From Streptomyces prunicolor NBRC 13075 (GTDB taxonomy: Bacteria > Actinomycetota > Actinomycetes > Streptomycetales > Streptomycetaceae), in the NCBI RefSeq assembly GCF_000367365.1, contig NZ_BARF01000034.1, positions 1 through 64,000 of the forward strand: 64,000 bases of DNA, given 5' to 3'. How positions within the stretch are numbered: position 1 is the stretch's first letter; the number at the start of each line of letters is the position of its first letter. Shown one piece after another: positions 1 to 6,511 of this stretch. The notes below the pieces were generated by a model. That model worked only from the letters and a program-made list of their open reading frames with translations. It made no database searches and was not told where the DNA came from. Position numbers and translations under genes: made by a program.

Positions 1-53
1 CGGCTGGCGGCTGGCGGCTGGCGGCTGGCGGCTGGCGGCTGGCGGCTGGCGGC
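1..53. repeat. 7-bp tandem repeat, CGGCTGG x 7.5
   Basis: The window opens inside a perfect tandem array of the heptamer CGGCTGG, about seven and a half copies. Its left end is cut off by the window edge. It lies in non-coding sequence downstream of the TetR gene. A perfect short repeat like this is prone to slippage and copy-number change. I see no protein or RNA role. Confidence 0.9.
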
Positions 54-320
54 GAACGATGCGAGAGAGAGCCGGGCCGCAGGCCGCAGGAACCTTGGGC
101 CGGTCGCCTCCGGCAAAACCCGCCGGACCGAGCCACCAGACCCAGACCCAGCCCCACCCACCGGACCGAGCCCCAGACCGAACCGCCCGCCCCTCCCTCA
201 CCCGGCGACACCGCCCGACCAAGCACACCAACGCCCCCGCCCAGGACGCACTCGCTCCAGCGCCCTGCCCAGCGCAGCGCAGCCAGGCCAGGCCAGGCCC
301 AAGACGCCCCCCTACGGCAC
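54..320. other. Gene-free, C-rich intergenic stretch
   Basis: No credible gene is seen. The plus strand is strongly C-rich with short reiterations such as CCAGG and CAGACC, which give an artificial proline/arginine-rich open frame with no domain. There is no recognisable start context. The stretch is downstream of the TetR gene, which is transcribed leftward, so it probably holds that gene's 3' flank. I see no clear hairpin. Confidence 0.6.
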
Positions 321-998
321 CTAAGAAACCCCACCCGCCGCAACCACCAGCGCCGAGCGCAACGCCTCCGCCACTTCGGCCGCCGCCAACGCCGCCCCCG
401 GCGCCACGTCCGTCACCGCCCCCGGCGCCTCATCCGTCACGCCCTCGCTCGCGTGCCGCCAGGCGAACCGTTCCACCGCCGCGCGCAGTGCCGCGTTGAG
501 CATCGCCGCCTGGATCATGGGGCGTAGGTCGTCGGCCGGTAGGCCCGCGCGGTGGGCCAGGGCCTGGGCGAAGGCGGGTTCCGCCTCGTCGTAGGTCTGG
601 AGCCAGATCGCGCGCAGGCCCGGTTCCGTGCGAGTGAGGCGTACCAGTGCGGTGCCGGTCGCGCCGTCGGGGCCGGTGGCGGCGAGGACGCCGGTCGCGA
701 GGGCCGGGTCGAAGAGTTCCTCCAGGGCGTGGCCGGGCGGCCACTCCCGCAGCCGGGCGGCGATCACGTCGATACCGGCCGAGAAGAGCGGCCGTACGCA
801 ACTCTCCTTGCTCGGGAAGTAACGCCACACGGTGCGCGCGGAGACGCCGACCGCCTGGCCGATCTGTTCGCCGGTGGTCGCCGTGACGCCCTGGGCGACG
901 AACAGTTCCACCGCGGCCCGGGCGATCTCCAGGCGGATCTCGGTCTTGCGTGCCTCGGTGAGAGGCGGTCGTCCCGTGCGTCCGCTGGGTGCGGTCAT
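321..998 (-). CDS. TetR/AcrR family transcriptional regulator
   Basis: A 225-aa one-component repressor. The N-terminal helix-turn-helix domain (about residues 12-60) shows the family pattern, with GVSARTVWRYFPSKE as the recognition helix and the following F/YFPSKE signature. The C-terminal 160 residues form the variable ligand domain and end in an alanine-rich tail. I chose the ATG at 998 because the N-terminal extension from 1061 lacks domain features and would read through the putative operator. It is divergent from the SDR gene at 1130, and a 33-bp inverted repeat (1060-1092) lies between them. It probably represses that SDR and itself. The ligand is unknown. Confidence 0.88.
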   Translation of the reverse strand: MTAPSGRTGRPPLTEARKTEIRLEIARAAVELFVAQGVTATTGEQIGQAVGVSARTVWRYFPSKESCVRPLFSAGIDVIAARLREWPPGHALEELFDPALATGVLAATGPDGATGTALVRLTRTEPGLRAIWLQTYDEAEPAFAQALAHRAGLPADDLRPMIQAAMLNAALRAAVERFAWRHASEGVTDEAPGAVTDVAPGAALAAAEVAEALRSALVVAAGGVS

Positions 999-1059
999 CG
1001 GTTCCCCTCCGGCTGCGGTCGTGACCTCCCGGAATTCTCCCTCATGACATGACTCCCAC

Positions 1060-1092
1060 ACGACTTCATGTCACTCGAAGACATTAAGTCGT
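1060..1092. promoter_or_regulatory. 33-bp inverted repeat, probable TetR operator
   Basis: Two 13-bp arms, ACGACTTCATGTC at 1060-1072 and GACATTAAGTCGT at 1080-1092, are inverted copies with a single mismatch, separated by 7 bp. The repeat sits in the divergent region between the TetR and SDR starts and ends 38 bp before the SDR start codon. The size suits binding by one or two TetR dimers. Its role as the operator of the adjacent regulator is inference from position. Confidence 0.7.
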
Positions 1093-1129
1093 ATGGTGAG
1101 GGGAACGCACAACGGAACAGGAGCACCTC

Positions 1130-1891
1130 ATGGCCAGTGGACTCGACGGACGCAGCGTCATCGTCACCGGAGCGGGTTCGGGCATCGGGCGGGCCGCCGC
1201 CCTGGCCTTCGCCGCGGAAGGCGCCAAGGTCGTGGTGGCCGATCTGAACGCCGACGGCGCCGAGGCGGTCGTCAAGGAGATCGAGCAGGCGGGCGGTACC
1301 GCCGTCGCGGTCACGGGCGACCTGAGCGAGCAGGCGGTCGTGGACGAGGTGGCCGCGACCGCCGTGGAGCGGTTCGGCGGGGTCGACGTGCTGGTGAACA
1401 ACGCGGGGATCATGGACCGCATGTCGGCGGTGGCGGACGTGGCCGACGCCGAGTGGGACCGGGTCATCCGGGTCAATCTGACCGCGCCCTTCCTGCTCAC
1501 CCGAGCCGTACTGCCGCACATGCTGACGGCGGGCCGGGGCGCGATCGTGAACACCGCTTCCGAGGCCGGCCTCCGGGGCAGCGCGGCCGGCGCCGCCTAC
1601 ACGGCCTCCAAGCACGGGGTCGTGGGCCTGACCCGGTCCCTCGCCGTCATGTATCGCAAGCAGGGCATCCGCGCGAACGCCATCGCCCCGGGCGCCACGG
1701 CGACCAACATCTCCATGGACGCCGACCGCACGGCCCACGGCCCGGCGACGCTCGGCCCGCACTTCGTCAACATCGGCAAGCTGGCCCAGCCCGAGGAGCA
1801 GGCCGCAGCGATCGTGTTCCTCGCCTCGGACGCGGCGAGGAACATCAACGGCGTGATCCTGCCCGTCGACGACGGCTGGTCGGCGGTCTGA
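1130..1891 (+). CDS. SDR family NAD(P)-dependent oxidoreductase
   Basis: A 253-aa classical short-chain dehydrogenase/reductase. The Rossmann motif TGAGSGIG is at residues 13-20, NNAG lies in the middle, and the catalytic pair is seen as YTASK with an upstream serine (NTASEAG). The final VDDGWSAV resembles the usual VDGG C-terminus. The ATG is preceded by GGAG six bases upstream. It should interconvert an alcohol and a ketone on a small substrate using NAD(H) or NADP(H), but the substrate cannot be read from sequence. Expression is probably controlled by the divergent TetR gene through the inverted repeat upstream. Confidence 0.92.
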   Translation: MASGLDGRSVIVTGAGSGIGRAAALAFAAEGAKVVVADLNADGAEAVVKEIEQAGGTAVAVTGDLSEQAVVDEVAATAVERFGGVDVLVNNAGIMDRMSAVADVADAEWDRVIRVNLTAPFLLTRAVLPHMLTAGRGAIVNTASEAGLRGSAAGAAYTASKHGVVGLTRSLAVMYRKQGIRANAIAPGATATNISMDADRTAHGPATLGPHFVNIGKLAQPEEQAAAIVFLASDAARNINGVILPVDDGWSAV

Positions 1892-1925
1892 CGACTCCGC
1901 CCCGGAGCACTCGGCAGGCTGCGCC

Positions 1926-2648
1926 CTACGACCCTGGACGCTCGGCAGCGCCCTGCACGAAGAGCCGCGCCAGCCGCTGCCCCGTCTCCACGGCCGCGGC
2001 ATGGTCCTCGATGGGCTTCACCCGCGAGTCCTTGAACACGATGTAGGTGACCCCGGCGCCCGTCCCGCCGCCGCGCGGGTCGGTGCGGATGCCCAGGCCC
2101 TTGGCCGTGGCGTACGACGCCTCGCCGATGATGTCGTGCGGACCGACGTCTCCTACGACGGCGTACTGCACCCGGTCCCGGTAGACGACGACGGCGACCG
2201 AGCCGCCGCGTACGCCGTGGTCCCGGTGGTTCCAGCGGGCGCTCGCGGCGGGGACCACGATGTACGGGAGCTGTTCGGCGTTCAGATAGCGGCCGTCGGA
2301 CTGCTGGAACGCGGTCATCGAGGAGAAGAGCGGGTCGGTGCGCGCGTTGCAGCGGGCGCCGGCCTGGCCGTCGCAGTCGATGTCCATGTCCGCCTTCCAG
2401 AAGACGGCCTCCTTGGTGCCGCAGACCGGGATCGTCGCGCGCTCCCCGTCGTCGCTGCGGTACCGGCCGCGCGAGACGGGGATGCAGTCACGCACCTTGG
2501 CCAGCAGGTCGGCGGCGCGGACGTCCCCCTCGCGCAGCGCCGCCGGCCCCGTCTGAGGCCGGACGAAGGCGACGGGTGCGGTGGGCAGTGTGGTCGGGGC
2601 GAGCAGGGCGGCGCCGGCCGCGGCCAGCGTCAGCGACTGGACACGCAC
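1926..2648 (-). CDS. Secreted GH75-type chitosanase
   Basis: A 240-aa exported glycoside hydrolase that resembles family 75 endo-chitosanases, which cleave beta-1,4 glucosamine links in chitosan. A Sec signal (MRVQSLTLAAAGAALLAPTT) occupies residues 1-30. The mature part carries VFWKADMDIDCDG, LPYIVVP and the GDVGPHDIIGEAS segment, all typical of fungal and Streptomyces GH75 enzymes. Acidic residues of the DxD and GDxGP motifs are the likely catalytic positions. I chose the internal GTG at 2648 because it follows a purine-rich GAGAGGG and starts the signal peptide directly; the upstream GTG at 2684 would add 12 residues. It diverges from a fibronectin-III lipoprotein gene. Confidence 0.82.
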   Translation of the reverse strand: MRVQSLTLAAAGAALLAPTTLPTAPVAFVRPQTGPAALREGDVRAADLLAKVRDCIPVSRGRYRSDDGERATIPVCGTKEAVFWKADMDIDCDGQAGARCNARTDPLFSSMTAFQQSDGRYLNAEQLPYIVVPAASARWNHRDHGVRGGSVAVVVYRDRVQYAVVGDVGPHDIIGEASYATAKGLGIRTDPRGGGTGAGVTYIVFKDSRVKPIEDHAAAVETGQRLARLFVQGAAERPGS

Positions 2649-3054
2649 GATAGAGGACCCTCTCCTGGGGGATCTGACGGACACTCAGCCCACCCTGGTA
2701 CCGGTCCGATCGAGCGGCCACCGGTAGGGGGCCGGACGGTGCACCCCCCGAATTCCTGACGCCGCCGGGGACCTGACCTCGCGTCACTCCCGACGGGGAC
2801 CGGGGACCCGAGCCCGTGTCGGCTCCGGCCACCCGGCCGCCCGCGCCGGCGCGGGATCAGCGACGACAGCGTTCCGCGCCACCGGCATGAACTGCCCACT
2901 CCCAGGGGCGAGTTCAGCCGTGAGTGCCTCAGCATACGTAACCCCCGTGACCGGTCGGCAACGGCGCCCCTCTTGATGCGGTCGCATCACCCGGGTCATA
3001 TTGGTCCGGACCTTTTCGTCGTGTGGTGCCCGCGCAATGCCGGGAGGCAGAAAC
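2649..3054. other. Divergent intergenic region, chitosanase / FN3 lipoprotein
   Basis: This 406-bp stretch carries no credible gene. Next to the chitosanase start is a perfect 7-bp inverted repeat, TACCGGT (2699-2705) and ACCGGTA (2720-2726), with a 14-bp gap, a possible operator. Further right is a promoter for the lipoprotein gene (see 2973-3001). The middle is GC-rich without an obvious structure. Confidence 0.6.
2973..3001 (+). promoter_or_regulatory. Sigma70-like promoter with palindrome in the spacer
   Basis: TTGATG (2973-2978) and TCATAT (2996-3001) are spaced by 17 bp, a good match to HrdB-type promoters, 53 bp before the lipoprotein start. The perfect palindrome GATGCG-GT-CGCATC (2975-2988) overlaps the -35 element and spacer. 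That placement is typical of a repressor site. The regulator is unknown. Confidence 0.55.
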
Positions 3055-4080
3055 GTGCGACGCGTCCGTGCCACCCCCGCCCTCCTCCGTGCCGCCCTCG
3101 CTCTCCCCCGTACGGTCCTGGTGTGCGCCGCGCTCCTGCTGCTCGCCTCCTGCGCCACGAGTGTCGAGGAGGACGGCCACGCCCCCGGCGCCCCGGCCGG
3201 AGTCACGGCGGCGGCGGGGAGCGCGACCAGCGTGCACGTCATGTGGGACGCGGTGACCGCGAACCCGGGCGTCGGCACCTACGAGATATATCGGGGCACC
3301 ACGAAAGTGAAGGAAGTACCGGGTTCCGAGCACATGGTGGATGTCACCAGGCTCACGCCCGCCACCGTGTACGCCTTCACCGTGCGGGCCCGGGACACCG
3401 ACGGCCGCCTGGGTCCACGCAGCCGGGAGGTCCGGGCGCGGACACCGGTCGCCGTCGCGGCGGACCACTCGGCGCCCACCCGTCCGAGCGCACCGCAGGG
3501 CCGGGTCATCGGCAGCCGGGCGGTCCAGCTGTCCTGGGGCGGCTCCACGGACAACCGGGGTGTGGTGTCGTACGACATCTATCAGGGCGGGGCGAAGATC
3601 CACAGTGTGGGCGGAGCCCAGACCGCGACCGTGGTCACGGGGCTGCGGCCGAGCACGCGCTACTCCTTCACCGTGCGGGCGCGGGACGCCGCCGACAATC
3701 TCTCGCCCGCGAGCACGACCGTCCCGCTCACCACCGCGCCGGGCAGTGACGACGGGGAGGGCACCGCTCCCACGGAGTTCCGCGCGACCACGCACCGGGG
3801 CGACGACGGGGCGTACTACATCGACCTGTCCTGGGTGCCACCGCGCACGGACGGCGTGGTCACGGAGTACCAGATCCGCCTCGACGGACAGCCGGCCACC
3901 TCGCTGGTCTGGGGCGGGACCGCGCCGCGCGATCGTGCGAAGTACAGCTTCTACACGGGCCGAGACGCCGGGGTCAGCCATCAGGTGCGGCTCAGGGCGC
4001 GGTTGCCGGACGGTACGTGGGGAGGGTTCTCGGCGGAACGGACGGTGACGACGGGCGGTACCGGTACCGCCACGCCGTAG
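3055..4080 (+). CDS. Fibronectin type III repeat lipoprotein
   Basis: A 341-aa surface lipoprotein. Residues 1-32 are a lipoprotein signal ending in the lipobox LLAS-C, so the cysteine should be lipidated and the protein held on the outer face of the membrane. Three FN3-like modules follow, at roughly residues 45-125, 135-225 and 235-335. Each has the FN3 pattern (SVHVMWDAV, YEIYRG, LTPATVYAFTVRARD). There is no catalytic domain. FN3 modules in streptomycetes usually accompany polysaccharide hydrolases; here they stand alone next to a divergent chitosanase, which suggests a carbohydrate or wall-binding role. The GTG at 3055 was chosen for the GGGAGG seven bases upstream. Confidence 0.85.
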   Translation: MRRVRATPALLRAALALPRTVLVCAALLLLASCATSVEEDGHAPGAPAGVTAAAGSATSVHVMWDAVTANPGVGTYEIYRGTTKVKEVPGSEHMVDVTRLTPATVYAFTVRARDTDGRLGPRSREVRARTPVAVAADHSAPTRPSAPQGRVIGSRAVQLSWGGSTDNRGVVSYDIYQGGAKIHSVGGAQTATVVTGLRPSTRYSFTVRARDAADNLSPASTTVPLTTAPGSDDGEGTAPTEFRATTHRGDDGAYYIDLSWVPPRTDGVVTEYQIRLDGQPATSLVWGGTAPRDRAKYSFYTGRDAGVSHQVRLRARLPDGTWGGFSAERTVTTGGTGTATP

Positions 4081-4174
4081 GGGATCCAGCGGCCCCGCCG
4101 ACGAAAAGAGCGAAGAGCGTCACGAGACAGCCGGTGAGAACGGCCGCCCCGGCTGCGGTCAGGGACGGGTTCAT
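3992..4174 (-). CDS. Possible small membrane protein (60 aa)
   Basis: A 60-aa frame starting MNPSLTAAGAAVLTGCLVTLFALF, with a single strong hydrophobic helix at residues 6-30 and a proline/arginine-rich tail. The ATG has GGGGAA about eight bases upstream. Its 3' half lies antisense to the end of the FN3 lipoprotein gene (89-bp overlap). The helix is convincing but the tail could simply be the reverse frame of a GC-rich gene, so this is tentative. Confidence 0.35.
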   Translation of the reverse strand: MNPSLTAAGAAVLTGCLVTLFALFVGGAAGSPTAWRYRYRPSSPSVPPRTLPTYRPATAP

Positions 4175-4290
4175 CACGGTTTCCCCAAGAGTCGTTCAAC
4201 GAATTTCCTCCCGCTTTAGCCTTGCAACTGGGGATCTGACGGGATGTTCGACCTGCACAGGGACGAACGCCGTTGAACGGGGGACTGCGG

Positions 4291-4440
4291 GTGCTCGACG
4301 ACCAACGTCGGGATGCGCTGGGGGAGTTGACTCACCGCTTCAGAGCGGCGATGACGATCGATCAACTGGCCCCAGCGCTGAAGATGGATCCGTTGCCGCT
4401 GTTCCGGCTCCGCGAACAGGCACGGGATCGGGGGAAATGA
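4291..4440 (+). CDS. Small helical protein, translationally coupled to the next gene
   Basis: A 49-aa frame starting GTG-CTC-GAC-GAC with GGGGGA six bases upstream; a TTG at 4273 would add six residues. The peptide is charged and predicted helical (DQRRDALGELTHRFRAAM, then LFRLREQARDRGK). It stops in an ATGA overlap with the next gene, the arrangement expected for translational coupling. No family is recognised. The clean start context and coupling argue that it is real, but it is short. Confidence 0.5.
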   Translation: MLDDQRRDALGELTHRFRAAMTIDQLAPALKMDPLPLFRLREQARDRGK

Positions 4441-5063
4441 TGAGTGACTGGTACTGGCAACAGTCCGAAGAGGACAGAAGGACAGCCATCGCCGCGGCTG
4501 ACCGGCTGGCCGACGGACTGAGTTCGGGCTGGCAGCCGCAGGAGATGCCGGCGCCGTTCCACCTGCGGCCGGGCGAGGGCTGCTTCAGCCAGGAGAACAC
4601 CCAGGTTCTCCAGTATCTGGAGGGCGACGGGACGTACACGCACACGTCCGCCTCCGGATCGGGCGCCATCGGCGTCGCCCTGGTCGTGGGCAGCATGCTC
4701 GGCAATCACGCCCGTCGTCAGCGGGCGGCGGCGGAGGCCGCACCTCGCCTGCGTGTGGTCGACGCCGGCCGCATGTACCTCACGAACCGCCGGTTCTCGG
4801 TACAGGGGCAGCATCAGTGGATCGACCTGTGGTTCGAGGACATTCGGATGTCCAGCTGTGACGGGGCCTCGGTATTCCTGACCATGGGGAGCATTCCGGC
4901 GGTCGCGCTGCGCGTCTGGCCCGCTCCGTACCACTTCGCGCTCTTCCGCTGGCTGGCCCACGACGAGATCATCCGCTCGTCGGCGCCCACCCCACCGGCA
5001 CAGCCCAGGCAGCCGCCCGCGATAGGCCCCGGCCACCCCGGCGGGCGACCCGACGGCCGGTGA
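4437..5063 (+). CDS. Hypothetical protein with a PH/GRAM-like segment
   Basis: A 208-aa protein starting at the first of two tandem ATGs, in ATGA overlap with the small ORF upstream. Residues 75-100 hold a glycine/alanine-rich, possibly membrane-associating stretch (GSGAIGVALVVGSMLG). Residues 110-185 (GRMYLTNRRFSVQG...WIDLWFEDI...VALRVWPAPYHFALFRWLA) have the beta-rich pattern of bacterial GRAM/PH-like domains that report on lipid or membrane state. The C-terminal 25 residues are proline-rich and disordered. There is no enzymatic motif. The PH-like assignment is by pattern only. Confidence 0.7.
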   Translation: MMSDWYWQQSEEDRRTAIAAADRLADGLSSGWQPQEMPAPFHLRPGEGCFSQENTQVLQYLEGDGTYTHTSASGSGAIGVALVVGSMLGNHARRQRAAAEAAPRLRVVDAGRMYLTNRRFSVQGQHQWIDLWFEDIRMSSCDGASVFLTMGSIPAVALRVWPAPYHFALFRWLAHDEIIRSSAPTPPAQPRQPPAIGPGHPGGRPDGR

Positions 5064-5084
5064 GCGCGTCCCCGGACTTCGCAC

Positions 5085-5132
5085 GGTGGGCAGCCCGCCA
5101 CGGAATCCTGCGGTCCGTCGCCGCTGCCCACC
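5085..5132. terminator. Large hairpin, probable terminator
   Basis: GGTGGGCAGC (5085-5094) and GCTGCCCACC (5123-5132) are perfect 10-bp inverted copies enclosing a second inner stem (ACGGA with TCCGT). The hairpin begins 22 bp after the stop of the PH-like gene. No U-tract follows, as is usual for streptomycete terminators. Confidence 0.6.
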
Positions 5133-5305
5133 CCTGACGGCGCCTCATCTCTGAGCCGGACGAAGGAATCCGTCACCTGCCCGGTCCCCGTCCGCATGCG
5201 GGACCGGCCGGGGACGCGTTGGCTTCCTTGGAGGCAGCACGGCCGTTTCCCGATCCCGGCGGCGCAAGGGATGTTCCGCCAACCGTGCCGCCGGAGGGCA
5301 GTCCC

Positions 5306-5845
5306 ATGCGCACTTTTCAGCTACTACTACGCTCCGGCCTGACCGTGACAGCCGCCGCCGCTCTTCCCCTCGCCCTGACTGCCGGAACCGCCGGCGCGGC
5401 GTCGGGGATCTCCGTGAGCACGACCGGGACCACCGTCTCGGTCACGACCAGCGCGTGCTCCCAGAACCGCACCACCGGTGTCTGGGGCACCGGCTCGCTC
5501 CTGACCAGCAGCCAGGGGAGCTTCGCCGAGGGCCGGAAGGCAACCTTGGCGGGGACGACCGTCAGCCAGTCCACCGCCTGGACCAACGTCACCCCGGGCA
5601 CCTACACGGTCATCGTCATGTGCCAGAACGTCAGCACGCCCGCGGGCACCCAGTCCGTGATCGTGTCCAGGTCCACGACCCCCACGGCCACGGCCTCGCC
5701 CACCCGCGGCGTGATGGGCGGCCTCGGCGGGGCCACCAAGGACTACGGCCCGCTCACCCTGGCGACGGGCGGCGGCCTGGTCGCAGTCGGCGTCCTCGCG
5801 ACGGCCTGGTTCCTGCGCAGACGCGCGAAGCCGTACCGCCTCTGA
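5306..5845 (+). CDS. Secreted, C-terminally membrane-anchored protein
   Basis: A 179-aa surface protein. A Sec signal peptide occupies residues 1-33, with an A-x-A-type end in TAGTAGAAS. A beta-rich extracellular region follows, threonine and serine rich, with two or three cysteines (TTSACSQN and VIVMCQN) that could form a disulfide. The C-terminus has one membrane helix (LATGGGLVAVGVLATAWFL) and a basic RRRAKPYRL tail. There is no LPxTG/LAxTG sortase motif, so it is probably held by the helix. The ATG was chosen for the GGAGG upstream. The function is unknown. Confidence 0.8.
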   Translation: MRTFQLLLRSGLTVTAAAALPLALTAGTAGAASGISVSTTGTTVSVTTSACSQNRTTGVWGTGSLLTSSQGSFAEGRKATLAGTTVSQSTAWTNVTPGTYTVIVMCQNVSTPAGTQSVIVSRSTTPTATASPTRGVMGGLGGATKDYGPLTLATGGGLVAVGVLATAWFLRRRAKPYRL

Positions 5846-5859
5846 CCGTGCCCGACCAC

Positions 5860-5889
5860 GAGGGGCCGCCCGACGCCGGGCGGCCCCTC
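5860..5889. terminator. Bidirectional terminator hairpin
   Basis: GAGGGGCCGCCCG and CGGGCGGCCCCTC form a perfect 13-bp stem with a 4-nt loop (ACGC). It lies between the convergent membrane-protein gene (ends 5845) and the PadR gene (ends 5945), so it should terminate both. Confidence 0.85.
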
Positions 5890-5944
5890 CCCCATGTCCT
5901 ACGACGACTCGTCCCCACGCCCCCACACACACGCCCCCCACGCG

Positions 5945-6481
5945 CTACGACAGCTCGGCGAACTCCTCGATCGCGTGCGTCAGCCACTGCGTCCAGAAGG
6001 TCTCCAGGTCGATGCCCGCGCGCAGCACCAGGTGCTGGAGCCGGTCCTGGGGGCTGTCCCTGCCGGGTGGGAAGTCGCGCTTCTCGATCTCCTCGTACTC
6101 CGCCAACTGCCGCTGGTGCAGGGCGAGATGACGGCGCAGGTCGGTCTCGATGCCGTCCGTGCCGACCACCGCCGCCGCGCGCAACCGCAACAGCATCGTG
6201 TCGCGCAGCGGCTTGGGGTCCTGGGAGGACGCGGTCCAGCGGGCCAGCTCGGCGCGGCCCGCTGGCAGGACCTCGTACCGCTTCTTCTGGCCGCGGGCCG
6301 GCTGCTCGGACGCGAGCGCCCTGATCTGACCCTCGGCCTCCAGTTTTCCCAGCTCGCGATAGATCTGCTGGTGCGTCGCCGACCAGAAGTAACCGATCGA
6401 CCGGTCGAAGCGCCGGGTCAGTTCGAGACCCGAGGACGGCTTCTCCAGAAGGGCGGTGAGGATCGCGTGCGGGAGTGACAT
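5945..6481 (-). CDS. PadR family transcriptional regulator
   Basis: A 178-aa regulator. The N-terminal winged helix (residues 1-85) has the PadR opening SLPHAILTALLEKPSSGLELTRRFDRSIGYFWSATHQQIYRELGKLEAEG, and the rest is the Vir-type C-terminal helical domain used for dimerisation. The ATG at 6481 has AGG nine bases upstream and starts at the usual PadR first residues. It lies 30 bp downstream of the fadH-like gene on the same strand, so the two are probably co-transcribed. A 14-bp palindrome in front of that gene (8583-8596) is its likely operator, which would give autoregulation of the pair. Confidence 0.9.
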   Translation of the reverse strand: MSLPHAILTALLEKPSSGLELTRRFDRSIGYFWSATHQQIYRELGKLEAEGQIRALASEQPARGQKKRYEVLPAGRAELARWTASSQDPKPLRDTMLLRLRAAAVVGTDGIETDLRRHLALHQRQLAEYEEIEKRDFPPGRDSPQDRLQHLVLRAGIDLETFWTQWLTHAIEEFAELS

Positions 6482-6511
6482 GGAGGTCATCCTAGGGACG
6501 GGCCTCGGGCC

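Noticed and set aside
59..499. Open frame encoding a 146-aa Pro/Arg-rich protein
   Set aside because: Composition is purely that of C-rich DNA, it has no domain, and it runs antisense into a clear TetR gene.
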